This document shows positions 1 to 13,400 of a DNA stretch of 64,000 nt, in pieces. The first letter of the stretch is position 1; every line of letters begins with the position of its first letter. Below the pieces are notes generated by a model. It was not told where the DNA came from and ran no database searches. It saw only the letters and a list, made by a program, of their open reading frames with translations. Origin of the DNA: Rhizosphaericola mali (GTDB lineage Bacteria > Bacteroidota > Bacteroidia > Chitinophagales > Chitinophagaceae); NCBI RefSeq assembly GCF_004337365.2, contig NZ_CP044016.1, positions 124,001 through 188,000 on the forward strand, read 5' to 3'. The position numbers and the translations under genes were made by a program.

Positions 1-69
1 GGAACCGCAACCATCCGTGCAGTGCTTTAATTGTGGATATTCTTATCGAGAATTTAATGTGTGTTTACC

Positions 70-77
70 TATCTTCG
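70..77 (+). promoter_or_regulatory. -7 promoter element of the DUF3127 gene
   Basis: TATCTTCG is one base away from the Bacteroidota -7 consensus TAnnTTTG and lies 18 bases before the ATG. No convincing -33 element was found. Confidence 0.4.
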
Positions 78-95
78 CCATCTTAAAAACTTATT

Positions 96-482
96 ATGGC
101 ATCGTTTGAAATTATTGGGAAATTAGTTGCTAAATATGATACCGTTCAACGAACAGCAACTTTTAAAACAAGGGAATTTGCAATTGAAATATCAGAAGAC
201 GCGAATGGTAGAGTGTTTACGAATTATGTAAAATTTCAATGTGTACAAGACAGAACTGAAATGTTAGATCGTTACGATATTGGTTCTCAAATAAAAGTGA
301 CTTTCAATTTGAGAGGTACAAAATGGGAAAAAAATGGACAGATTAATTATATAACGAACTTAGATGCATGGCGTATCGAGGCGGTGCAATTGGGTAGCAA
401 TACAGGTACTCCTGCAGCAGGAGCGAATTTTACACCTGATAATTTCCCTGCGGATCAAGGCGTTGATGATTTACCTTTTTAG
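96..482 (+). CDS. DUF3127 OB-fold protein
   Basis: A 128-residue protein of the Bacteroidota-specific DUF3127 family. The first ~100 residues have the alternating strand pattern of a small OB-fold. The last residues, DDLPF, copy the acidic-aromatic tip with which bacterial single-stranded-DNA-binding proteins recruit partners. A role in binding single-stranded nucleic acid is therefore an inference; I know of no established function. It is a single-gene unit with a -7 element upstream and a strong terminator 22 bases after the stop codon. Confidence 0.85.
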   Translation: MASFEIIGKLVAKYDTVQRTATFKTREFAIEISEDANGRVFTNYVKFQCVQDRTEMLDRYDIGSQIKVTFNLRGTKWEKNGQINYITNLDAWRIEAVQLGSNTGTPAAGANFTPDNFPADQGVDDLPF

Positions 483-504
483 TTGAGAATTCAACCTTAT
501 TATG

Positions 505-536
505 AGCAACTTTTCGTAAAGAAAAGTTGCTTTTTT
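505..536 (+). terminator. Intrinsic terminator of the DUF3127 gene
   Basis: An 11-bp perfect stem (AGCAACTTTTC with GAAAAGTTGCT) around a 5-base loop, followed by a run of T. Confidence 0.9.
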
Positions 537-573
537 GTATAAGCTTAAATAAAAATTCTTCACTTTAGCGCAT

Positions 574-667
574 AAAAAAAGCCGGCATAAAAATGCCAGC
601 CGTTGCTAACCTATGAAAAACACCTACACAAATATATAGGCTGTATTTTTCATAGCCAAGAAATATA
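574..667 (-). ncRNA. Candidate small RNA ending in an intrinsic terminator
   Basis: No gene lies between 483 and 798. On the minus strand a 7-bp stem (594-600 with 581-587, one G-U pair) is followed by seven T (580-574), a good terminator, yet no minus-strand gene precedes it. Just upstream, 611-657 forms an imperfect hairpin whose outer arms are CTATGAAAAA and TTTTTCATAG. A weak -7-like TATATTTC lies at 667-660. Together these outline an RNA of about 85 bases. The hairpin also creates very short ORFs starting MKNT on both strands, so a leader peptide is an alternative. No known RNA family was recognised. Confidence 0.35.
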
Positions 668-752
668 TAAAAGATTTTTATTTTTATTTTCATATGATTT
701 AGAATTAAAAATTAGGTAAGTAGAAATTAATCATATTTCAGATAAATAAACA

Positions 753-760
753 TATTTTTG
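753..760 (+). promoter_or_regulatory. -7 promoter element of the 79-residue ORF
   Basis: TATTTTTG matches TAnnTTTG exactly and lies 38 bases before the ATG of the small gene at 799. Confidence 0.4.
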
Positions 761-798
761 GTTCTGTTTTTGAATAAGAAGGGAAACTCTTAGGGAAT

Positions 799-1038
799 AT
801 GGAAAATGTAATTTTTGAATTTATAGTACTCAATTTGGATGATGAACAGCGATATCGCATCTTGATATTGGCTTCAGAAGGTACTTCTAAGCGAGCGTTA
901 AATGTACAAGTCAAAAAAGATCTAGGTACTAAAAATTATATTGAACAAAGTGATCGAATGGTTCAGCCTGCAGATTTTGGCCAATATTTGAAGGAGATGG
1001 CGAAAGCTCCGATGGTGATGAAGTTGAAAGAAATATAG
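799..1038 (+). CDS. Hypothetical small protein, 79 residues
   Basis: I do not recognise the family. The product is a soluble 79-residue protein with a hydrophobic strand-like start (VIFEFIVLNL) and a Lys-rich tail, without Cys, signal peptide or membrane segment. It has a perfect -7 element upstream and a long terminator hairpin just after its stop, which supports a real gene. It converges on tmRNA and shares that terminator. Confidence 0.55.
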   Translation: MENVIFEFIVLNLDDEQRYRILILASEGTSKRALNVQVKKDLGTKNYIEQSDRMVQPADFGQYLKEMAKAPMVMKLKEI

Positions 1039-1055
1039 TTGATATGTTTTCAAAT

Positions 1056-1094
1056 AAAAAAGCGCAAGTAAATTTAATTTACTTGCGCTTTTTT
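1056..1094. terminator. Bidirectional terminator between the 79-residue ORF and ssrA
   Basis: An 18-bp perfect inverted repeat with a 3-base loop (AAAAAAGCGCAAGTAAAT and its complement). Outer A and T runs give a U-tract on either strand, so it can end both converging transcripts. Confidence 0.9.
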
Positions 1095-1096
1095 TG

Positions 1097-1470
1097 TGGA
1101 GCTGAGGGGGATCGAACCCCTGTCCAAACGTGGTCATCATAAGTCTTCTACATGCTTAGTTCCTTATTATTTGTCGGTAATTAACAGGACAGAAACCAAC
1201 CAATTAATCACTTAGCTGCATAATCTTTTGTGTCAGGCACAGCCTACTAACACAGCATCCCGTTTTATTTGTTGAGTCGGCGGCGGAGCTTGGTAACAGA
1301 ACAACCTGCTCAACGCGGCCCTAATGACTGATTAATCACTGATTAAGCAGCCATGGCATAATTGTTATTGCCATTTAAAGTTTGAATATTCAGATTTGAG
1401 TGCTAATTATACAACGCACTGCATGCTTATACCTACCACTCCTCACGCTGTCGAAACCAAGTACAGCCCC
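1097..1470 (-). ncRNA. ssrA: Transfer-messenger RNA
   Basis: placeholder. Confidence 0.01.
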
Positions 1471-4400
1471 ATATAATCAAAGATCGAGCGAACAAAGTTA
1501 GTAAATATTCTAATTATCTACTATTTTTTCTTATTTTAATACAGTTGTGCACATAGTTGAATAAAATTTTTTTAATTTCAAGTAGATATAGTTTTATTTT
1601 GTTAGGAACAGCTTAAGCTACTAAGTATCAATATGAAAGAAGCGGAAATACAAGCATTAATGCATTTAATGGATGATCCAGACGATGAAGTGTTTTCTAT
1701 CGTTACCAATCGTCTATTTGACTATGGCATTCCTGTAATTCCGCATCTAGAAGCTCTTTGGGAAAATACAGATCAAGCTCTTGTGCAAACTCGTATTGAA
1801 GATACTATCCATAAAATACAATTTAATACACTTGAAGTAGATGTAGCAACATGGTTACATAGCGAGGAACAATCTTTATTAGAAGGAACGATTCTGACCG
1901 CACGTTATCATTTTCCAGACTTATCGGTCGATAATTTCAAAGACACTATTGCTAAAATCCGACGGATGATCTGGTTGGAACTCAATGATTATTTGACTCC
2001 TTTAGAACAGTTGCATATTTTCAATAGTACCTTATACCATTTCTACAAATTAACGGGTTTGAAATATAATTATAATGGTTACGATGCCTTTTTGTTGAAT
2101 AAAGTATTAGAAAAAAGAAAAGGAAATGCCTTGTCTAACGGTATTTTGTTTCAGATATTGGCGAGTATGTTGGATTTGCCTATACGGGCTGTACAAGTTC
2201 CAAATCATTATTTATTGGCATTTTTTAGAGTTGATTTTTATTCTATTTTGGGAAATGAAAATTTGGAAGATCAAGAGATTTTATTTTTTATCGATGCGGC
2301 TTCTGGTAATACTTATTCCTATCCTGATATGATTAAATATTTGGATAAAGTTGGTTGTCTAAATGCAAAAAAAGAATTTAAAATTTTAAGTAATACGGCT
2401 ATCATCGCGCACTTATTTGGGGAATTGGCACAATGTCAAAATGCGACTACTGACTTTCATCGCAAGAACGAGTTAGAATATCTAGCACGTCTAGTTAAAA
2501 ATTATATTTAGCGAAAACTTTTAGGCTCGTTTTTTGTCATATATACATAAAAACAAAATTATATGGCAAAGAAAGCAGATGTATTAGATTCAATTGAGTT
2601 GAATTATGCTCCAATTAATATTGGCATCAGTGACAAAAATGCCCAGATTGTAGCAAATAAGTTACAAATCTTACTAGCTGATGAAGAAGTCCTTTATGCA
2701 AAAACGCGTAATTATCATTGGAATATTGAAGGTCCTAATTTTATGGAAATTCATAAGTTCTATGAGTCCTTATATACAGAATTAGCAGAAACGATCGACG
2801 AAGTAGCTGAACGTATACGCAAAATCGGACATTATGCGCAAGGTAGAATGCAAGATTTTTTGGAACAAGCAAGATTGTTAGAAGGAGATTATACCAATGA
2901 TCAAAAAACACAAATGCAAAATTTGTTAGAAGATCATGAAACTTTGGCTCGTGAGATCAGAGAAGATATTAGTGAAATCGATGAAAAATATAAAGACACA
3001 GGTACCTCTGATTTCTTAACTGGTTTGTTGAAGGATCACGAACGTTGGGCTTGGTTCTTAAGAAGCTATTTGGGTGGCAAAAAATAATTTGAAAACATTT
3101 TTTTCATAAGTGAGGAAAACGGAAGCAGCAATGTTTCCGTTTTTTTTATGTTATTTATCCCCACCTATTCCTACTATATTTGCGGCAAATTGTAAGCAAT
3201 GATTTTACCATTTTTAACTATCGCGGCATCTCCATTGGGAGGGAAAGGTGTATTTACATCAGAAAATATTCCAGCGGATACAATTATCGAGGTATCTCCC
3301 GTAATCGAATTGACACCTGAGGAAAGGGCGCATGTAGAAAAAACTGAATTATTTAACTATATATTCGAATGGGGCGACGAGTATAAAGGTGCCGCAGTAG
3401 CATTGGGCTATGTGTCGATGTACAATCATTCTTACCATGCGAGTTGTGTGTACGAAATGGATTTTGAAGAAAATGAAATAAGAGTTCGTACTGTGAAAGA
3501 TGTAAAAGCGGGAGAGGAGGTGACGATTAATTACAATGCAGATCCTGATGATGAGACGCCCATTTGGTTTGAAGCAAAATAAAAAATGGAGACTGAATTT
3601 TCAGTCTCCATTTTTTTATTAAGGTACTAATGATCTACCGATGGCTCCTCTAAATGGCCATGGAATAGTTGCTAATATAATGATGAGTGCAATCAAAAAT
3701 AATGTTGCAGCTCTTTTGTGTTTTTGATGATCTGAAATATTCTTTTTCGCTACACCTTTTCCAATTGTGATTAATACAATCGCGATAATCATTCCTACAG
3801 GATGTTCTATCAAATAAAATCTCCAATATTCATTGGTCATAATATCTACCCCTTGAGGGATATTTGGCAACCAATGCCAAGCCCATTGAATCAAACCCAA
3901 AGTTAAAGTCAAGTGCGCCGCAATCATTAAGAATAAACCCAATTTTTTATCTTGAGAAGTAAATGGCTCATTGATTTTGGAAAAATTTCTAATAATATTT
4001 ACTAATAGTAGAATGAGAATAATCCAACGGAGTGTACTGTGTAAATGCAATAATCCTGTATACATAGCTAATAATTTGCGCAAAAATAATGACTAAAACC
4101 TAAATCGAAGCGATTAAAATCGATTTCTAATCTTTCCATAAAAATGGGAATAGAATGATTGCTAATACAATCACCAATAAATCCAAACCAGCTAGCAAAC
4201 CTACCATCTGCCACAAACCTTGATATAGTGCTGGTGAAAATGCAATTTTGGATATTTTCCCAACCAATAATAATTGGGGTAAAATAATCGGGAAGCCCAT
4301 GATCGCCATCAATGCAGCTTGCTGTTGTGCTCTTGCTGCGATCGCCGCAAGAAAAGTAAATACCAAACTCAATCCAATGCCACCCAATATGGTAATTCCT

Positions 4401-7400
4401 AAATATTGTCCGAAATTATATAGAGGATTGCCCAACCACAATGCATAAATTAATAAACTTAATGTGGACATGACAACCATCAACATGACGTTGAAAAGTA
4501 ATTTGGATATGATAAAATCTCTAGCACCGGCAATGGAATAGAAATACAACATTCGACCTTTGCTTTCTTGCAAAAAACTTTTCGCAACTGCATTTACACA
4601 AATAAATAATTGAATTACCCAAAATAAAGCATTCCACACGGTGTCCTCAGGTTGTCCCATCGTCAGATAGACTACAAATATGGTGGATGCCACGTATAGC
4701 AAAATGCCATATAAGGTATATTGCTGTCTGACCTCAAGTAGTAAATCTTTTTTGATTAATGTGACAATTGGATGCGCCAAAATGATTTGAATTTATTTAT
4801 TTGAAAGTAATTTTTTTTGCTCTTCCATGCCTTCCGCATAACATTTGCGACAGCGTGGTTCGTATTTATCCGATTCGCCTAAAAGCAATTGTTCAGCATT
4901 GGCAATTTTTCGATAAGAAAGGCTTGCGATATTGCCACATTTCATGCAGATCGCATGTAATTTGGTAATATAATCTGCCACCGCTAACAATTGTGGCATC
5001 GGACCAAATGGTTTACCCAAATAATCCATATCCAAACCTGCAACAATTACGCGCATCCCTCTATTGGCGAGGGTTTCGCATACGTGGACAATTTCTGCAT
5101 CAAAAAATTGCGCTTCGTCGATGCCAATTACATCGGCATCTTGGGCTAGTAATAAAATGTTTTGAGAATTATTCACAGGAGTGCCAGCCATCGCACTAGA
5201 ATTATGACTTACAATGTCATTAATCGCATAGCGCGTATCTATTTCTGGTTTGAATAATTCCACATTTCGGTTGGCTATTTTTACCCTTTTTAGACGTCTA
5301 ATCAATTCTTCTGTCTTTCCGCTGAACATAGATCCGCAGATTACTTCTATCCATCCTCTATTGACTCCTGTAATCTCAGGTTCTATAAACATAGTTAAAT
5401 CTTCTATTTTATTTAAAATCCTTAGTAACTTAGCCCCAAAGTCGCAAAAATATTATAAACTAATGGAAACAAAAACCACAAATTTTTTGACTGAACAATC
5501 AAAAGCGTTAATAAATAATCTTATATATACTTTACAATCCTTAAAAGATGAGCAGATAACTCAATCTGATGCGGTGATTGTAGCCAAGCAATTGAATAAT
5601 CTGGTAAATGAGCTGAATGCTTCCTTGTATTCTAAAGAAAATGTAGCTGCCGGGAGTCGTATTTCAGTTCTATTTCCGCATGCTTATCCATCCGTACAGG
5701 AAAAAATTGCTATCAATTTTTTGAATTCGAATATTGTTTCGGATACAGAAAATACGAAAAATATTGTTGAGGATAAATTAGACGAAACAGTAATAGACGA
5801 CGCAAACGAAGTGGAAAAAACTCCAGAAATTATTGCTGAGGAAGAAAAACAAATTACCCCTGAAGTAAAAGAAGGTGCTGAAGAAACTCCTGATGTAATC
5901 GTAATCGCACCTCCATCGGAAATTGAAGAAGCGCCCATGCCAAAAATGGATAGTGTAGTTGTCGAACTTCCTAAAGAAGAGCCAATTACGCCTGAAATTG
6001 TTGAGGAAAATTCAGTGACAACAGCTAAGGAAGAAATTATAAAAGAAGAAAAAGAACCTGAATCTGGCAATTATTTCAGTTTATGGGAAACATTTACATC
6101 CAATGATGTACCTACACTTTTACATCAAGATGGAGTAGAACCAGAAAAAAAAGAGGGAACTTCATTTGCACAAAATAGTTCCGAAGAATTGAATCCAATT
6201 AAAGATTTGAAAAAATCAATTAGCATCAATGATCGCTATTTGTTTATCAATGAATTATTTAGAGGCGATGAATCTACCTACGAGCGTAGTATTAAGACGA
6301 TCAATGGATTTAATATTTATCAAGAAGCTAATTTTTGGATAGAAAGAGAATTAAAAGTGAAATTGGGCTGGAATGAAAAAGATCCAACTGTCAGAGATTT
6401 TATGCAACTGGTGAAAAGAAGATTTCTATAAATTTTTAATAGAATATTAAGTTAATCCACTGCCAAGAAAAAATAACAATTGAGCGGCTTTCGTCTATAT
6501 TTGCAGTTTTTGAAAAGTAATCTATTAAATTGTTCAAATATCTAAGTTTATTCTTATTGCTTTTAGTGGGCTTTGTATTTCATATGGAAAGCCGTGGACA
6601 AAGTGTATCCACTTCTCAATTAGGAGAGGTGACCTATGATTCTCAGGGTCGTCCTATTGCAAATAAAAAAGATAGTTCAAGTCTTACTTTAAAGCACAGA
6701 GATGGATCAGAGGATTCGATTACAACTAGTTTTCGTTATTTTGATTCCTCCCGATATCATCACATGGACTCATCCATTAATGATTTCAATAAGATTAAGT
6801 CTTTACCATTTACGTACGTTGATTTAGGAAATCCAGGTACGCCCGCGCATTCTTTGCTTTTTGATCCTTCTATGCATATTGGCTGGGATGCAGGTTTTCA
6901 CTCCATGGATATTTACAGATATACTTTGGAAAATACACGCTATTTTGTAACAACCAAACCCTATACGAGTTTGGGATATATTTTTGGAGGTAATTCTGAA
7001 CAATGGATTGATGCCTTGCATACGCAAAATCGAAAAAGTAATGTCAATTATGCTATTGAATTTAGGTTAAATAATGATCCCGGTGTCTATAAGAGCCAAA
7101 ATACTAATAATAGCAATATTCGATTTAACGTATCATCACAAAGTAAAAACAAGCGATATAGCTTTAATCTAATTTATATTGCTAATAATATGAACGCTTC
7201 TGCAAATGGAGGCTTGGCCAATGTTAATGATTTGAATAGTAATTCATTAGGAAGTTTATTTAGTTTGACCACAAGATTGGCGAGTAGTTCGAGCTCTAAT
7301 CCTAATCCTTTCAATACCACTATTACAACAGGAAATAAATTTTCAGATAAGACCATTTATTATAGGCATTCCTTTGATTTTGGACAAAAGGATTCTATTG

Positions 7401-10400
7401 TTAATGATTCGTCTGTTACCAGGTTATTTTATCCAAGACTAAGATTGGAACATTCCTTAAAATATTCTACTTATAATTATCAATATATTGACGGTGCTCC
7501 AGTTGCTTCAGATTATTTGACTTATTACAGCTATCTAGCGACAAGTGATACGATTCATTTTCAAGACAAATGGGCTGAATTAAATAATGAATTCGCCATA
7601 ATTACGTACCCTGATAAAAAAAATCAAAGTCAATTTTTAAAATTAGATGGAGGATTTCAATCTTTGAAGGGGACTTTAGGGGATAACTTTCATCGAGTAT
7701 TTAATAATACCTACGTAGGAGCGGAATATAGAAATCATTCCAAAAATCAAAAATGGGATCTGGAAGCAGTTGGTAAATTATATGTAACTGGTACTTATGT
7801 CGGTAATTATTCAGGTTATGTTAGTATGAAAAGAACAGTGGCGAATATCGGAGCATTACAAATTGGTGCGCAAAATGTCAATAGAACACCATCTTTTTTG
7901 TTTAATTCAACAAGTAGTGATGGTAATTTGTCCTTTAATACAGCAGATACAGCAGGCTATAGTGCAAGTTATAAAGCGCATTCCAATTTTCCAGTAATTA
8001 ACGCAGTCTCAGATGTAAAGAAAGAAAATATATTGAAAGTATTTGCCAATTTGGATGTGCCAAGATTAGGGTTGAGATTAACAGGTAATTATTTTGCTTA
8101 TACTAATTATGCATATTTTGATGGATTTTTTAACGCCAATCAAAGTAGTTCAATATTTAACTATTTGCAAATCGGAGCACAAAAAGCAACCAAATTGAAC
8201 AAATATTTCAAATGGTATGCTGACGTTTATGTACAGAAAAAAGCAGGAAATGCTAACATTAATTTGCCATTGATTTTAATGCGACATAGAATTGCATTTG
8301 AGGCTAATTTCTTTACTAATTTATTCTTGGCTACGGGATTTGAAATTCGTTATTATTCTCCTTACAAAGCCGATAATTACTCTCCCTTTATTGGTCAATA
8401 TTTTTACCAAGATAGTGTGCGCATAAGCAATCGTCCTGATATATCTTATTATTTGAATTTCCGAATTAAGAGATTTAGATTTTTTGCACAGATTGATAAT
8501 TTAAATACGATGAACTATTCCAAAACCAATGGATTTGGATTTAATAAGTACAATTTCTCTGCACCTAATTATCCTGGCGCAGGCATGTGGTACAGAATGG
8601 GATTCAAATGGATGTTTATTAACTAGAAAATAAACTATAAAATACCAACTAACATATATGAAATATAGCCATATTAAACTGATCAATATATTTTTATTAT
8701 TGGTCTTTGTTACAGTTGATTTATCTGCACAACAGAAAAAAATAGGTGTTTATTGTGAAATAAATGGACCGATTTTTTTTGAACGAGGGCCTCTTATTTT
8801 AAATGTGCCATCTGAAAGAAGTCGTTTAAAGAAGGTTGATTCTTCTGATATTAATTCGAAATTTGAGGATTTGTTTAATTTTTACAAAAACAATATTTCC
8901 AATCCTACTCTTGAGTTAGGTCGGATTGCAGATACTATTCTAAATGATAATAACTATAGTGTTATTTTAATTAAAGAGAATTTTTCGGACGATAGTATTT
9001 TTCCTGTATTTAAAAAAAGTAAGACGGATAGAAGCTTTTTTCAGAAGGATCTAAGAAGTTTGAAGGAAAAATATGGAGTGGATTCTATTATTCTAATAAG
9101 AGGAGAGTATGGTTTTGAACTAGAGAAAATTTATTCTTTTGCAAATGGAGACAAACGTAATAGTATGCTCCTACGAATAACATTGATTGACCTGAATAAT
9201 AATAGACTACGTGCTTATGGCGAAAGATATACGACTCGGATTGTCTTGCATTGGAATCAACCGCCAAATTACCCAACCGTGGCTGAGGGGTATAACGATT
9301 TATTTTACAACAAAATAATTCCTATGTTCAAACGTAAAATGAAAAATCTTTTAGAAGGGAAAAAAATGCTTTAAATAGTTAATTACAACTAATAATTTAT
9401 ATTCAGTATCATTTACTTCAGAGATTTGATAGACTGAAGGTAATTTGGCGCATCAGGTGACCAATTTCCCAGATTGTGTTGCACATTGAAATTGGTAGAA
9501 TCGTTATATATAGAAACTTGACAATTGATTGTTTTGAAACCATTTTCATAATTTACAATTTTGCCAGAATTAGTAAAGTTTGTGAATTTTATAGGTTGAA
9601 TTTTGCCATTGTTTGCACTGATATTTACAGCCGCACAAGCAGAGGATTGAAAACTTTTGCAATCTGAATATTTTACATTTCCATTGTTAGACTTCCACCA
9701 ATGCAAGTCTTCTCCAAACATCGAACTATGTGGTTTTAAATGTATAGAAGATTTACCTTCAATTTCTTTTGCAACCCTTTGTTCACCTACAAATATTGTT
9801 TTATGTGTATTTAAATCAGTTACCCATAGACCCCACCATTTTCCTAAAGAATCAATTCCACTAGGTCCTTGTTTTAATTCAAAAGCATATTGATGTTGTA
9901 CAATCCAAGGAAAAGGATACATAATTTGAAAACCACTACTTTCTTGATTTTCATCATTTAACCAGCCAGATGTTTTGCCACCATTGGACCCCCAAATAGA
10001 AAAATTAATCACTTTACCTTTTTGCTTATTTTTAAAAATTCCATTGGTTTGTAAGCCTGCGTAACCATTACCCCTCGCGGAAGTCGCATTCTCAACTCCA
10101 AAATTATAGGCATAATAATGAAGTAATCCTTCCTTTTTCAAACTAGGGCTAGGATCGGCAACTGGTACAAATGTCCATTCCAAACTTTCAATATCCTCTT
10201 TTGGGAAAAACCAATCGCTATAAGTTCCTCCTGGACTATAATATGGAATTGAAGTTTTAGATGTATCTTGTTGTGCACATGCTTTTGGGGTTAAATGTAA
10301 AAGTCCTATTGCTAATAAATATTTCAATTGCATCTCTATATATTGTTTGAACTATGAAGATAAATGAATAAAGCTAAGAATCTTTATTTGCTTGAATACA

Positions 10401-13400
10401 ATCAATTGCAATCAAAAACGCCAATAAGCAAATAGCTTATTGGCGTTTTTGAATTATTTATCCGAAAAATTATTTTTCCAAACTCGCAATTGGCACGATC
10501 TCGTCAACCTCAACGTCATAATCAATTGTTGGGTCATTAAATCCAAATAATTCGAAAAATTCATTTCTATAACCTTCGATATCACTGATCTCTGCAAGAT
10601 TTTCAGATGTTGCAATGTCCCACAATTTGGAAACTTCTGCTTGTACATCATCACGCATTTCCCAATCATCAATACGAATTCTTCCGGCTTCATCCACAGG
10701 AACAGCACCATCTGCGGTATATAATCTTTCTTTGAAAAGACGATATGCTTGTTCAATGGTTCCTTCGTGAATGCCTTTTTCTTTCATGATTTTATACAAT
10801 AGAGAAATATACAAAGGCACGACAGGAATAGCCGAACTAGATTGTGTAACCAATGCTTTATTTACAGAAACATAAGCGGCGCCATGAACATCTTTCATCA
10901 AATCGTTCAAAGTAGGAACTGTTTTTTCCAAATCAATTTTGGCTTGACCGATAGTTCCATTTTTATATATAGGAAAAGTCAATTCTGGTCCGATGTAGGA
11001 ATATGCTACTGTTTTTACGTTTTCACCTAAAACGCCTGCTTTTTCCAAAACTTCGATCCACAATTTCCAATCCTCTCCACCCATAACTTTGATGGTGTTG
11101 TCGATTTCTTCTTGTTTTTCTACTGGTTGGATGGTTATGTTAGAAACGGTACCTGCATGAAAATCAACCGTTTTATTGCTAAATGGCGCACCAATTGGTT
11201 TCAATACAGAAGAGAAATTCGTTCCGGAAATTGGATCTAATCTCTTAGGCGCAGCCAAAGAATAGACGATCAAATCCACTGTACCCAAATCTTTTTTGAT
11301 TAATGCTGCTGCTGCTTCTTTAACCTCCATGGAAAATGCATCCCCATGAACACTTTTGGCATACAAACCATCTTTTGCGGCATCATTTTCAAATGCAGCG
11401 GTATTATACCAACCTGCATTTGCCGTTTTACCTTTGGACGGTGCTTTACCATGAAATACACCAATTGTTGCAGCTCCAGAGCCATAAGCTGCAGCTATCC
11501 TAGAGGATAATCCAAAACCTGTGGACGCCCCGATTACTAATACTTTTTTTGGCCCATTTTCAATAGCGCCTTGAGACTGAACATATTGAATTTGCTTTTT
11601 TACATTGTTGGCTGTGCCGACAGGATGACAAGTAAGGCAAATAAATCCTCTTGTCCTAGGTTGTATGATCATAATCTTTTATCTAAGAATTTATTATTTC
11701 TAAAGTGCCAAATTTATATATCTTATGGGAAAAGTTTAGAAAAATAGGGAAAAACTTACCTTAACAAATGTGAATCATTTGAAATAGGAATTATGAAAGT
11801 TGAAGTGTGAAAAGCAAAAAACGATTTGTTATTTATAATTGATAACTCCAATTTATACCAATTCCAATACTGTGATTTCGGGTAAAATCCCCACACGACC
11901 AGGATAACCTAAAAATCCATAACCTCTATTGACATAGATATATTGTTTGTTTTCTTGATAGAGATCTTCCCATTCTTTATACATCCATTTAATCGGACTC
12001 CATTTAAATCCTGGAATATCAATGCCAAATTGCATCCCGTGTGTGTGGCCTGAAAGTGTTAGATCAATATCTGGGTATTTTGGGCGTACCTCTGCATCCC
12101 AATGGCTTGGATCGTGACTCATTAATATTTTGAATGGAATATTTTCCGTGCCAGGATAGGCAAGATCCATGCGGCCATATTTGGGGAAATGACCTTTTGC
12201 TCCCCAATTTTCAATACCGATTAAAGCAATTTTTTGTCCATTTCTTTCAAATATTTGATGCTCATTCATCATTAATTTCCATCCCAATTCACCATGAATT
12301 TCTTTCAATCTATTCAAATTGGCAACTTTAGCTTCTGCTGTAGGCCATTCGACATAATCGCCGTAATCATGATTGCCCAAAGTGCTATAAACTCCCATCG
12401 GCGCTTTCAATTGATTAAATACATCCATGTAATCTTTCATCTCAATCGCACGATTATTTACCAAATCTCCAGTAAATAAAATTAGATCAGGTTTTTCTGC
12501 TAATGCCATTTGGACGCCACGTTCTACTGCGGCTTTGTTGGTAAAACTGCCGCTATGGATATCGCTTAACTGTACAATTTTTAAGCCTTTAAAGGCTTCA
12601 GGTAAGTTGGGAAAATGCAATGTTTTTTTCCGGACTTTGTAATTGTATCTATTGGAAATGCCATACGCCATCGTTCCAAAAAAAGAGCCGCCGATGATCA
12701 CCCCCAACCAAGACAAGAAGGTTGATCTGGAAATGGCAGAACCTTCGGAAGGTGCAGGCTTATGTTGTAATTTATATACAATCCAAGTAATTCCGCGACG
12801 TAAATCATCCACCGCCAAAAAGATCGAACAAAATAAAATCGATACAAAAAAGACAAAAACAAAGCTCAATAAATACGTGCTCGTACGTTCTGAAACGCTA
12901 GAAAGTGAGAATAGAAATACTGCACTCAACAAAGATAATAACCCAAATAAACCATAAATAGTCCATCTGATAGGCTGTGAGGCATTTTTCGTAATATCTT
13001 TAATTGCTTGAAATACATATACTTCCAGTGCAATAAATAGTAATAAAATTATCCATCTATTGTTAAATAGTGATCGAATCATAATTGGATTGATTGATTA
13101 AATTGCATTGTTCCTAAACGATGTGCATAAAAAAATAACTTAAAAATTTCGTTTACGGTACAATCATGCCATAAAGTAACAATAAAAAATTATTTTTGTT
13201 CCCAATTTTAGGCGTTTCAAATTTTATTCGATTAATTTAAAAGGTGAGTTATGAAATTTACATATTACGGTCAGTCAGGTTTTTTAGTTGAGATTAAGGG
13301 TAAAAAAATATTATTTGATCCGTTTATTTCTGCCAATCCGTTGGCAAAAGATATCGATATCAATAAAATTGAAGCAGATTATATTTTCTTGAGTCATGGA